Part shown: positions 8,032-14,599 of the stretch, in pieces | Layout: each line of letters opens with the position of its first letter | Position numbering within the stretch: the first letter of the stretch is position 1 | Assembly: GCA_002292855.1 (NCBI GenBank) | Contig: DBBY01000011.1 | Span: 1,551 to 33,591, forward strand | Direction of reading: 5' to 3' | Source: Flavobacteriales bacterium UBA972 | GTDB lineage: Bacteria; Bacteroidota; Bacteroidia; Flavobacteriales; Schleiferiaceae | DNA length: 32,041 nt | Program-made: the position numbers and the translations under genes | The notes under the pieces: generated by a model | What the model was told of the DNA's origin: nothing | Seen by the model: only the letters and a program-made list of their open reading frames with translations | The model's database searches: none

Positions 8032-8681
8032 AGGTAGGGCATAAGCAAGCTACCAAGGGCTAAAGGCAGCCCCAGCATGGCCAGTTCTCCAAAGAGGGGC
8101 AGGGCAAGCTCTGCCCAGTCTTGGTTGGCCAAGGCAAGGGAACTTGCACGTCGGGCAACCAGCACTGTCGGCAGGAGTAGGGGTATGCTCAAGGTCGCCA
8201 TAAGGGTGGGGTTGGCGCCTGCCCGGCTCGCCAGGGCCGAGGTGAAGCTCATGGTGGAGGCTAATGCCATGGACCCCAGCAGTATGGATGCAGCAATTTT
8301 AAGTAATGCATTCAGGCTATATGCCGAAGGCGGCAGGCCAAAAAACAGGCAAAAAAGCAACAAGGCAGCCGATGCGGTCGCCGCCGTGTTGGTCACCACT
8401 AGCGTGCTTTTCATCCATAAAAGTTCTGCAGGGCTGGCAAGTTGGTTGAGGTAGGCCCAGAGGGAGTCGGGTTCGTGAAAGGCTCTAAATGCGGACTGCA
8501 TGGCGCTAAACAATACCACCACCCAAAGAAGCGCAAGCCAAACGCTCGGGCTCGGGGCCGGCACCATGGTGTACACCAGGTAGGTCGATACCGCAGTAAA
8601 CATAAAAAATTGCAGGCTCTGCCGGCGGTTGCGCAGGCCTCCCTGCAGCGCCCATCTACCAAGAAGCAGCCATCGATTCAT
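8019..8681 (-). CDS. ccmB: Heme exporter membrane subunit CcmB
   Basis: A 220-residue membrane protein with about six hydrophobic segments that matches CcmB, the permease partner of the ATPase CcmA in the ABC complex releasing holo-CcmE. Family-like stretches are FSAMQSAFRAFHEP (about 58-71), SPAELLWMKS and the C-terminal IPLLLPTVLVARRAS. It is the first gene of the minus-strand operon, and no ccmA is present on either side, so the ATPase must be encoded elsewhere. A TACCTTTG box stands four bases before the ATG. Confidence 0.9.
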   Translation of the reverse strand: MNRWLLLGRWALQGGLRNRRQSLQFFMFTAVSTYLVYTMVPAPSPSVWLALLWVVVLFSAMQSAFRAFHEPDSLWAYLNQLASPAELLWMKSTLVVTNTAATASAALLLFCLFFGLPPSAYSLNALLKIAASILLGSMALASTMSFTSALASRAGANPTLMATLSIPLLLPTVLVARRASSLALANQDWAELALPLFGELAMLGLPLALGSLLMPYLWKQ

Positions 8682-8685
8682 TCCC

Positions 8686-8693
8686 CAAAGGTA
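8686..8693 (-). promoter_or_regulatory. -7 promoter element of the ccm operon
   Basis: TACCTTTG on the minus strand is a full match to TAnnTTTG. Only GGGA separates it from the ccmB ATG, so the transcript would begin at or next to the start codon. No -33 TTG at the usual spacing. Confidence 0.5.
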
Positions 8694-8740
8694 GTCCGCG
8701 CACTATGGCGGTAGTGCCCGCAGGGCAGCGAACTAAGTGC

Positions 8741-8748
8741 TAACTTTG
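8741..8748 (+). promoter_or_regulatory. -7 promoter element of the peroxidase-bshB1 operon
   Basis: TAACTTTG matches TAnnTTTG fully and lies 16 bases before the ATG at 8765, back to back with the ccm promoter in an 83-bp divergent gap. No clear -33 TTG. Confidence 0.45.
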
Positions 8749-8764
8749 GCGTTTACTATTGATT

Positions 8765-9328
8765 ATGACAAAGTACTTTCTTGGAACCCTCCTGACCACC
8801 CTTTTTGGATGTTCCGTCTCCAACGCAAATGCCGTGGAGCCGCCGCTTAGTTTTTATAGCCTCAAGGCCCGCACCCTCGAGGGTGAAGAGTTTGACTTTG
8901 CTCAGCTCAAGGGCAAGCGCGTGCTCATTGTCAACACCGCCTCGGAATGCGGATTCACTCCCCAGTACAAGGAGCTTCAGGCGCTTTTTGACGAGGCGGG
9001 TGGCGAGCAGTTTGTGATTCTGGGCTTCCCCAGCAACGACTATGGCAACCAAGAATCCGGTTCTGAAAGCGACATCAAGGCTTTTTGTCAAAAGAACTAC
9101 GGGGTAACCTTCTTAATGATGTCTAAGGTTCATACCAAAGGCAGCGAGCAGCACCCTGTGTACCAATGGCTCACTCAAAAAGAGAAGAATGGTGCCAAGA
9201 ATGCCATGGTGCTATGGAATTTCCAGAAGTTTCTCATTAACGAGAAGGGTCAATGGATCAGCAGCCATATTTCGTCGGTTTCGCCGATGAGCTCCACCAT
9301 CAGAAACTTCGCACTGGGCAAGCAGTAA
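8765..9328 (+). CDS. Exported thiol peroxidase of the glutathione peroxidase family (Cys type)
   Basis: A 187-residue protein reducing hydrogen or lipid peroxides. The peroxidatic residue is Cys62 in NTASECGF (TGC, not selenocysteine); Gln96 (GNQE) and Trp151-Asn152 (LWNFQKFL) complete the catalytic tetrad. Cys108 in FCQKNYGVTF matches the resolving Cys of thioredoxin-dependent family members, so thioredoxin or a bacillithiol-linked reductant is more likely than glutathione. The N-terminus is a signal peptide with a possible lipobox, LFGC (Cys16), so the enzyme is probably periplasmic or an envelope lipoprotein. I use the ATG at 8765 rather than the TTG two codons upstream. bshB1 follows after four bases. 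Confidence 0.92.
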   Translation: MTKYFLGTLLTTLFGCSVSNANAVEPPLSFYSLKARTLEGEEFDFAQLKGKRVLIVNTASECGFTPQYKELQALFDEAGGEQFVILGFPSNDYGNQESGSESDIKAFCQKNYGVTFLMMSKVHTKGSEQHPVYQWLTQKEKNGAKNAMVLWNFQKFLINEKGQWISSHISSVSPMSSTIRNFALGKQ

Positions 9329-9332
9329 AAGC

Positions 9333-10052
9333 ATGCAGGTTGACATCTTGGCCTTTGGGGCCCACCCCGACGACGTAGAAATTGGTTGTGGCGGAACCAT
9401 TGCCAAGCATGTTGCCCAAGGCCATAGCATCGGCTTGGTCGACCTCACGCGCGGCGAGATGGGCAGCCGCGGAACCGTAATCGACCGCGATCGCGAAGGC
9501 ATCAAGGCCGCCCAGATTTTAGGTGCCTCGTTTCGGGTTAATTTGGATCTGCCCGACGGCCGTTTAGTCAACGATTTTGAAAGCCAGCAGCGAATTATTG
9601 AATTGGTTCGCCTCCACAAACCACGTATCGTGCTTTGCAACGCACCGCGCGATCGCCATCCCGACCACGGTGTTGCTTCTGCGATGGTGGTCGAAGCCTG
9701 CTTTAGGGCTGGCCTTCACAAGTGGGAATCCTTTGGTGAGGACGGTGCAGCGCAGCAGCCCTACCGGCCCGAGCACGTATACCACTACATTCAGTTTCAT
9801 GACCTTCAGGCCGATTTTACCGTAGATATTTCTGATTTTATCGACGTCAAGATGGATTCGCTGGCGGCCCATGCCTCGCAGTTTTACCAACCAGACTCCG
9901 ACGCACCAAACACCGTGATTTCGTCGAAATGGTTCTGGGATTCCCTTAAGGCGCGCAGTGCCGAGTGGGGTCGAGTCATGGGTGTGGCCCATGCTGAGGG
10001 ATTCATTGCTACGCGCAGGATTGGGCTTGACTCGCTTTTTGCGCTTCGCTAA
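9333..10052 (+). CDS. bshB1: Bacillithiol biosynthesis deacetylase BshB1
   Basis: A 239-residue PIG-L/LmbE-family zinc deacetylase that removes the acetyl group from GlcNAc-malate in bacillithiol synthesis. The zinc site is visible: AHPDDVEIG near the N-terminus (His11, Asp14) and HPDHG (His108, Asp110, His111). The stretches DLTRGEMGSRGT and HASQFY are typical of the BshB1 branch as found in Bacteroidota and Bacillus, so the annotation is more specific than a generic LmbE protein. The gene starts four bases after the peroxidase stop, and pairing with a peroxidase supports a shared thiol-redox role. Other bsh genes are not in the window. Confidence 0.93.
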   Translation: MQVDILAFGAHPDDVEIGCGGTIAKHVAQGHSIGLVDLTRGEMGSRGTVIDRDREGIKAAQILGASFRVNLDLPDGRLVNDFESQQRIIELVRLHKPRIVLCNAPRDRHPDHGVASAMVVEACFRAGLHKWESFGEDGAAQQPYRPEHVYHYIQFHDLQADFTVDISDFIDVKMDSLAAHASQFYQPDSDAPNTVISSKWFWDSLKARSAEWGRVMGVAHAEGFIATRRIGLDSLFALR

Positions 10053-10094
10053 CCCAGCAGATTCCTATTCAAGAGTCTTTGGCTCCGAAGGTCA

Positions 10095-11147
10095 TTAACC
10101 TTTGGCGCCCACGCGCCGGTACATTGCCAAAATCTGTGCTCCGACGGCTTCTGGTCGAAAGTTTGGGAATTCCGCAACGGGATAGGTTTCGTGAGCAGGC
10201 CTTAGGTTGCCCAGATGCATTACCAGGTCTTCGGTATCGTCAGGCCGACCGTCTCGGTAGGTTATGCTGCTGCCCATGTAGGTGCTTTCGGGCCCGCCGC
10301 AGCGCGTACTGAGCACCTGCAGTCCCCGCTCCAGGGCCTGGCCAATAACTATAGAAAAGGTTTCGCGGGGTGAATTCACCACCAATGCGTCGTGGAGGCC
10401 CATTTCGGTTTCGAGATCCTCGGGTGCCAATCGGCCCAACCACGTGCAGTTAGGGCTTTCGCGGGCTAATGGTTCTAAAAGTGGGCGATCCACGCCGTCG
10501 CCTACGAGGGTCAGCCGGTCGAGGGGATTGCGCTCGGCATGCAGGCGCCAGGCTTTGAGCAGGGGGCTGATGCCCTTGGTGGTGTCGACCCAATCGCCCA
10601 CGTGGAGGATGCGGCGTCCGCCCGAATGCGCTTGGCGCAGCTGGTGGGGCAGGGGAGCGGTCCAGCAATTGGGTACTACGTCAACCGGTGCGATGGGCTC
10701 AAATCGCTTCGCCAAAAAGGGAGAAACGGCGGTGCGCGCATTGGCGAGACGGTGGGTCCACAACACACCAGTTGGAAGGGCTCCGTCTCCAAAGTACTGG
10801 TGTTCCGTGACTACTCTGGGAATGCGCTGGCCCCACTGCATGACGCACCGAAGCATTAAGTAGGCGGTGTCGCCGCCGGAACCGTGCAGGTGCAGAAGGT
10901 TGGGTTGCCCAAGTTGGAGCACGGAACGCGCTTTGGCCGGCCATCCGCGCGGACCCATCGGCACCCGAGGTCCTGCGAAAACTTCGATGCCGTCGAGCGG
11001 TAGGGGGTTATGGTCGCTGCCGGACCAAACGACTACCTTCTGCGTTAGGCCCAAATCCCGGAGCGCGCTAATCTGAGCCCGCACAAAGGTTCCAAGCTGA
11101 GGGTCGCCCTGGTCGGGCCACATTCTAACGACATGGGTTACGGTCAT
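10095..11147 (-). CDS. GT4-type (group 1) glycosyltransferase
   Basis: A 350-residue GT-B-fold transferase. The N-terminal half begins with a strand and HVVRMWPDQGDPQLGTFVR; the C-terminal half has HVGDWVDTTKGISPLLKAW and NSPRETFSIVIGQALERG, the nucleotide-sugar region of GT4 enzymes. Here the EX7E motif is altered: the first Glu is kept and the position of the second is Gln, a change also seen in active relatives. No signal peptide or membrane segment, so it should act on the cytoplasmic face in polysaccharide or glycolipid assembly. Donor and acceptor are unknown. It stands alone, converging with bshB1. A GATATTTG box lies four bases upstream of the ATG. Confidence 0.88.
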   Translation of the reverse strand: MTVTHVVRMWPDQGDPQLGTFVRAQISALRDLGLTQKVVVWSGSDHNPLPLDGIEVFAGPRVPMGPRGWPAKARSVLQLGQPNLLHLHGSGGDTAYLMLRCVMQWGQRIPRVVTEHQYFGDGALPTGVLWTHRLANARTAVSPFLAKRFEPIAPVDVVPNCWTAPLPHQLRQAHSGGRRILHVGDWVDTTKGISPLLKAWRLHAERNPLDRLTLVGDGVDRPLLEPLARESPNCTWLGRLAPEDLETEMGLHDALVVNSPRETFSIVIGQALERGLQVLSTRCGGPESTYMGSSITYRDGRPDDTEDLVMHLGNLRPAHETYPVAEFPNFRPEAVGAQILAMYRRVGAKG

Positions 11148-11151
11148 GCCT

Positions 11152-11159
11152 CAAATATC
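11152..11159 (-). promoter_or_regulatory. Probable -7 element of the GT4 gene
   Basis: GATATTTG on the minus strand differs from TAnnTTTG only at the first base and ends four bases before the ATG at 11147. No -33 element at the usual distance. Confidence 0.4.
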
Positions 11160-11229
11160 GGGTGCAATTCAGGCAATCGAGCAGCCAGAGTCGGTCAGGT
11201 TTTGAAGTGGGACGCAGCGAGACCGGTAC

Positions 11230-11259
11230 TTGCTAAACCCAACATGTAGGTTATATTTG
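11230..11259 (+). promoter_or_regulatory. Promoter of tRNA-His (-33 TTG, -7 TATATTTG)
   Basis: TTG at 11230-11232 and TATATTTG at 11252-11259 are separated by exactly 19 bases, the classic Bacteroidota sigma-A arrangement. The tRNA begins 14 bases after the -7 element, leaving a very short leader. This is the best promoter in the window. Confidence 0.85.
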
Positions 11260-11273
11260 CCGCCCCAAACATG

Positions 11274-11347
11274 GTGATTGTAGCTCAGTTGGTTAGAGCG
11301 CCGGATTGTGGTTCCGGAGGTCGCGGGTTCGAGCCCCGTCTTTCACC
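11274..11347 (+). tRNA. tRNA-His (anticodon GTG)
   Basis: Complete cloverleaf. The acceptor arm pairs GTGATTG with CTTTCAC. The D arm is GCTC/GAGC, the anticodon stem CCGGA/TCCGG with loop TTGTGGT (anticodon GTG at 11308-11310), and the T arm GCGGG/CCCGT with loop TTCGAGC. The base before the gene (11273) is G and the discriminator is C, matching the extra G-1:C73 pair used by histidyl-tRNA synthetase. Two acceptor positions (5:68 and 6:67) are T-T mismatches. No CCA is encoded directly after the discriminator. It has its own promoter and terminator. Confidence 0.97.
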
Positions 11348-11361
11348 CCCAGAAAAACTGC

Positions 11362-11400
11362 AAAACTGAACTCGCGAGGGTTCAGTTTTCGCTTTTTTTT
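11362..11400 (+). terminator. Strong intrinsic terminator after tRNA-His
   Basis: AAAACTGAACTC pairs with GGGTTCAGTTTT (12 pairs, one of them G-T) around a GCGA tetraloop of the GNRA type, followed by CGC and eight T (11393-11400). It separates the tRNA from the LysM operon promoter only 15 bases further on. Confidence 0.93.
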
Positions 11401-11414
11401 GAACGCGTACTCCA

Positions 11415-11422
11415 TACCTTTG
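11415..11422 (+). promoter_or_regulatory. -7 promoter element of the LysM-SGNH-MBOAT operon
   Basis: TACCTTTG is a full TAnnTTTG match, six bases before the ATG at 11429. A TTG at 11399-11401 is only 13 bases upstream, shorter than the usual -33 spacing. The mRNA is probably leaderless or nearly so. Confidence 0.55.
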
Positions 11423-11428
11423 AATTCA

Positions 11429-12064
11429 ATGCGCGGATTTTTTGTTGCTTTCGTCAGCCATGCCGCCGTCAGTCTTTGGGCTCAAGATAGCCTGAGCTAC
11501 CAGCCGATTTACATGAATGCCAACGCAATCCGCAGCCTCCAGGTTCAGTCGGGCTCCAAGGTGCCAAGGCTCGGACTTTTTGGTTTGAGCCAGCCTGCGG
11601 CCGCCCGATTTGGTTGGGATCGGGTACAAAACGATTCCGCATTTGCCTTTGACGCGGCCAAAACCCTATGGCTTGATTACTACTGCCTTTTTGGAGATAG
11701 CCTTTCTGCGGATTGGGCCCTGATTGACTCGCCACGCGAGGTACTAAAGCGCAAGGACCTCAAGCCCTGGAATCGTTTGCCCATTCAAAGCGTCCCGAGA
11801 GCACAGCCTTTGCCCGCCCTTGCCTTCGGCGGTAGTTTGAAGTTGTCAGCGAGTGCCGCTGAGGCTCCAAGGGAATCGCCTGTTTTGTCCCTCGCCCCTG
11901 CGAGTCCCGTTAAACCCACTGAAGTCCGAATTACCGTTCGGTCGGGCGATAATTTTGGAATTCTTCAGCGACGCCACCCTGGGATTAGCCTCAAGGAACT
12001 CTATGTTGCCAATCGAGGCAGTGATCGAATCTACCCTGGGCAAGTACTTATAATTAGAAGATGA
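11429..12064 (+). CDS. Secreted LysM-domain protein, first gene of an envelope O-acylation operon
   Basis: A 211-residue protein with a short signal peptide (MRGFFVAFVSHAAVSLWAQ, cleavage likely before Asp20). A middle part (about 20-155) resembles nothing I recognise, and a C-terminal LysM-like domain spans about 161-211 (VRSGDNFGILQRRHPGI to YPGQVLIIRR). LysM domains bind N-acetylglucosamine-containing glycans, chiefly peptidoglycan, so the protein is probably periplasmic and wall-associated. The ATG at 11429 is chosen because the frame upstream of it runs through the tRNA and its terminator. The stop overlaps the next gene by ATGA, and the operon context points to delivering or targeting O-acylation to the wall; that role is inference. 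Confidence 0.85.
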   Translation: MRGFFVAFVSHAAVSLWAQDSLSYQPIYMNANAIRSLQVQSGSKVPRLGLFGLSQPAAARFGWDRVQNDSAFAFDAAKTLWLDYYCLFGDSLSADWALIDSPREVLKRKDLKPWNRLPIQSVPRAQPLPALAFGGSLKLSASAAEAPRESPVLSLAPASPVKPTEVRITVRSGDNFGILQRRHPGISLKELYVANRGSDRIYPGQVLIIRR

Positions 12065-13410
12065 ATCGCCAAAGCCCGTGGATGACTTTTGCCTTTGTGG
12101 CATCGCTGCTGCTTCTGCTTGCGGCAAGTTCTTTGTTGCCCGATTCAATGCGCCCACCGGGCCTCAAATGGCCTAACCGAGACTGGATAAGTGTTTTTTT
12201 ACCTCAGGACCAGGATCTTAGGGTGCTCCCCGAGCAAGACAGCAGTGCAGCGGAGCTTTCCCTCCCCAGTAAAGGGGGCAAGGGACTGATTGAGTTTCCT
12301 CCAGGCGACAGCCTGGGCTTCGCCAAGTTTTCAAGAGCGCTCCAAGGAGCTAGCAAGCAGGTAGTTCGCGTGCTTCACTATGGCGATTCCCAAATAGAAG
12401 GCGATCGGATTTCGGCCGACCTCCGGGAAACGCTTCAAAAGCGCTACGGAGGAACGGGTCCGGGCCTGCAGGGAATGGATCCCTTTGTGCCCATGGCGAG
12501 CGTAGACCACCGAGCCAGTGGGAATTGGCGCCGTTTTGCATGCTTTGGCCGCCCGAGCGACCGCGAGCCCTCAAGCCTCTATGGACTGCGCGGAATTGCG
12601 CACCGCTACGAGGGTAGTTCTGCCAGTGTGGAATTGAGGGCGCGTTCCTACGGCTACGAGCGAGTTCGCAAGGCGCAGAAGCTGACTCTGTTTTTGGGTC
12701 CCTTTGAGAGTCCGACCGAGGTCAAGGTGTACTTTGAGGACAGCCTTGCCCACATACGGTACTACAGCGCTGGCGACCCTTCCACGATGGAATTCATGGC
12801 TTCGAAGCCCATGAGCAGGGTTCGTTTGGAGATGAACGGAGAAAGTCCGCTATGGTACGGAGCAGCATGGGACGGTGCGCAGGGGGTAGCCGTAGACAAT
12901 GTCTCGATGCGTGGTGCCGACGGACTCGGTTTTAAACGCGTAGAACGGACTCATTTTTCGCAATCCCTGATTCAAGCAGGCCCCGGCCTGGTCATTCTGC
13001 AGTTTGGTGGCAACGCAGTGCCCTACTTCAAGTCAGCAGGCGAAGTGGAGCGCTACGGGCGCGCCTTCGCAGCCCAGATTCAATTTTTTAGGCGGACCCT
13101 TCCCGACGCAGACATTCTGGTCGTTGGTCCCAGCGACATGGCGCACAAGGTGGGCACCGACTGGGAGACCTATCCCTATGTGAGTAAGGTCCGAGACGCA
13201 CTGCGCGAGGCGGCACACTCCCAAGGGGCTGCATTTTTTGATGTTTTTGCCTTCATGGGCGGGGCAGGCAGTATGGCCGACTGGACGCAGCGCAATCCAC
13301 CGCTTGCCGGTGCGGACCGAATCCACTTCACGCCCAACGGAGCCCGCAAGGTTGGTACGGCGCTCGCTCAGGCCTTGGATCAGGAACTTCAACGCCACCA
13401 TGGCCAGTAG
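12061..13410 (+). CDS. SGNH/GDSL-hydrolase-like protein (first of a paralogous pair)
   Basis: A 449-residue protein with one N-terminal membrane anchor (about 8-25) and a periplasmic part. SGNH blocks are present: block I VLHYGDSQIEGDR (nucleophile Ser110, Asp109), block III ILQFGGN (Asn318), block V GADRIHFTPNG (Asp419, His422). About 190 residues between blocks I and III form a probable beta-rich insert. Enzymes of this fold esterify or de-esterify carbohydrates, and beside an MBOAT protein they usually do the final O-acetyl transfer (compare AlgX/AlgJ or PatB). It shares FMGGxGSxxxW just before block V with the next gene, so the two are paralogues. The start forms an ATGA overlap with the LysM gene. 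Confidence 0.85.
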   Translation: MNRQSPWMTFAFVASLLLLLAASSLLPDSMRPPGLKWPNRDWISVFLPQDQDLRVLPEQDSSAAELSLPSKGGKGLIEFPPGDSLGFAKFSRALQGASKQVVRVLHYGDSQIEGDRISADLRETLQKRYGGTGPGLQGMDPFVPMASVDHRASGNWRRFACFGRPSDREPSSLYGLRGIAHRYEGSSASVELRARSYGYERVRKAQKLTLFLGPFESPTEVKVYFEDSLAHIRYYSAGDPSTMEFMASKPMSRVRLEMNGESPLWYGAAWDGAQGVAVDNVSMRGADGLGFKRVERTHFSQSLIQAGPGLVILQFGGNAVPYFKSAGEVERYGRAFAAQIQFFRRTLPDADILVVGPSDMAHKVGTDWETYPYVSKVRDALREAAHSQGAAFFDVFAFMGGAGSMADWTQRNPPLAGADRIHFTPNGARKVGTALAQALDQELQRHHGQ

Positions 13411-14599
13411 TTTGCGGCTTACGTTTTTAGGCCTCATTGGCCTGATGCTCGCGATGCCTGCCTTGTCGCAGCCTCTGCCCAGCATAAGTCCAGAACTGAA
13501 GCTTCCTCGGGGTGATTCTGGTTTAGAACGCGCTTGGCAGCGCATGGATACCCTTATTTATGAAGGCCGAGGGAGCCTCAATATCGTCCATCTGGGTGGG
13601 TCGCACATTCAGGCTGGAATGCTGACCGACGCCGTTCGCCGTGCAATGCACGATTTCGCCCCAGGGGTTCAGGGCTCGGTTGGATGGCTTTTTCCCTTTC
13701 CCTTGGCGGGTACCAATGGGCCGCGAAGTGTGGGGGTTAGCCACTACGGAACCTGGGTTGGGCAGCGCTGTTCCGTTCCGCAGCATCGCGGACCATGGGG
13801 TTTCTCGGGCATCCGTGCCTATACCGGCGACTCAGCGGGCTTCACGGTCTACCACAAAGAGGTTCCGCTGCAGGCCAAGTCGGTGCTTGTTTTCTACCCT
13901 GGTTCGGACTCCCTCAACCTGCCGGTGGTCTCGGGCCCGGTGGATTCCATTGTCCGCCGAAAGGACGGAATCGAGGTGCTTTTTAGTCATCCTACCGATA
14001 CGCTCAAGCTCCAATGGATTCCACGACCCAATCGACGGGACACCTTAAGCATCGAGGGTTTGTTGTTTAGTCCCGAAGATTCAGACGGTATTAGGTACCA
14101 CTCCGTGGGCGTCAATGGGGCGGCGACGCATAGTTTTCTCAAAGCCAGGCGATTCAGCGAGCAGCTTAGAGAGCTTCCGCCGGATCTTGTCATTTTTGGA
14201 CTCGGAATCAACGACGCCCATAAGGCTCGCGGCGACTTTGATACGCTAGCCTTTGAGCTTCGCTACGACAGCCTCGTTGCCGCGGTACGAGGGATTAATC
14301 CAAGGGCGGAATTCCTCTGGTTTACCAACAACGACGCGCTCTACAAAGAAACCAATAATCCGCACGGACTGCAGGTGAGCCGCGTAATGTACCGACTGGC
14401 CGCCCGCCACGACGGAGCCATTTTTGATTTCATGGAGTTAATGGGTGGCTATGGTTCCATTCGGCGATGGATGGCCAATTCCTGGGCCCGCCCCGACGGC
14501 ATTCATTTGAGCCAAGTTGGCTATGAGGCCCAGGCCAATTGGTTCGCTCAGGCCTACCTCAAAGCCTACCTTCGCCACCAAGAACGCAGTCCATGGTGA
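13400..14599 (+). CDS. Secreted SGNH-like protein with GGS in place of GDS (second of the pair)
   Basis: A 399-residue protein with a cleavable signal peptide (MASSLRLTFLGLIGLMLAMP, cut near ALSQ). Block I reads VHLGGSHIQAG: Ser68 is kept, but the Asp of the GDS motif is Gly. Block III is FGLGIND (Asn271) and block V RPDGIHLS (Asp366, His369), so the Ser-Asp-His triad could still be complete. FMELMGGYGSIRRW before block V matches the upstream paralogue. Start at 13400 gives an 11-base overlap with the preceding gene and a good signal peptide; a longer frame back to 13238 lies inside it and is rejected. It may be a transferase, an esterase, or a catalytically reduced partner of the first protein. 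Confidence 0.85.
   Translation: MASSLRLTFLGLIGLMLAMPALSQPLPSISPELKLPRGDSGLERAWQRMDTLIYEGRGSLNIVHLGGSHIQAGMLTDAVRRAMHDFAPGVQGSVGWLFPFPLAGTNGPRSVGVSHYGTWVGQRCSVPQHRGPWGFSGIRAYTGDSAGFTVYHKEVPLQAKSVLVFYPGSDSLNLPVVSGPVDSIVRRKDGIEVLFSHPTDTLKLQWIPRPNRRDTLSIEGLLFSPEDSDGIRYHSVGVNGAATHSFLKARRFSEQLRELPPDLVIFGLGINDAHKARGDFDTLAFELRYDSLVAAVRGINPRAEFLWFTNNDALYKETNNPHGLQVSRVMYRLAARHDGAIFDFMELMGGYGSIRRWMANSWARPDGIHLSQVGYEAQANWFAQAYLKAYLRHQERSPW

Noticed and set aside
8948..8953. Selenocysteine in the glutathione peroxidase
   Set aside because: The peroxidatic codon is TGC (Cys62), not TGA.
13238..13399. N-terminal extension of the second SGNH protein
   Set aside because: It lies inside the first SGNH gene in another frame and would hide a good signal peptide that starts at 13400.
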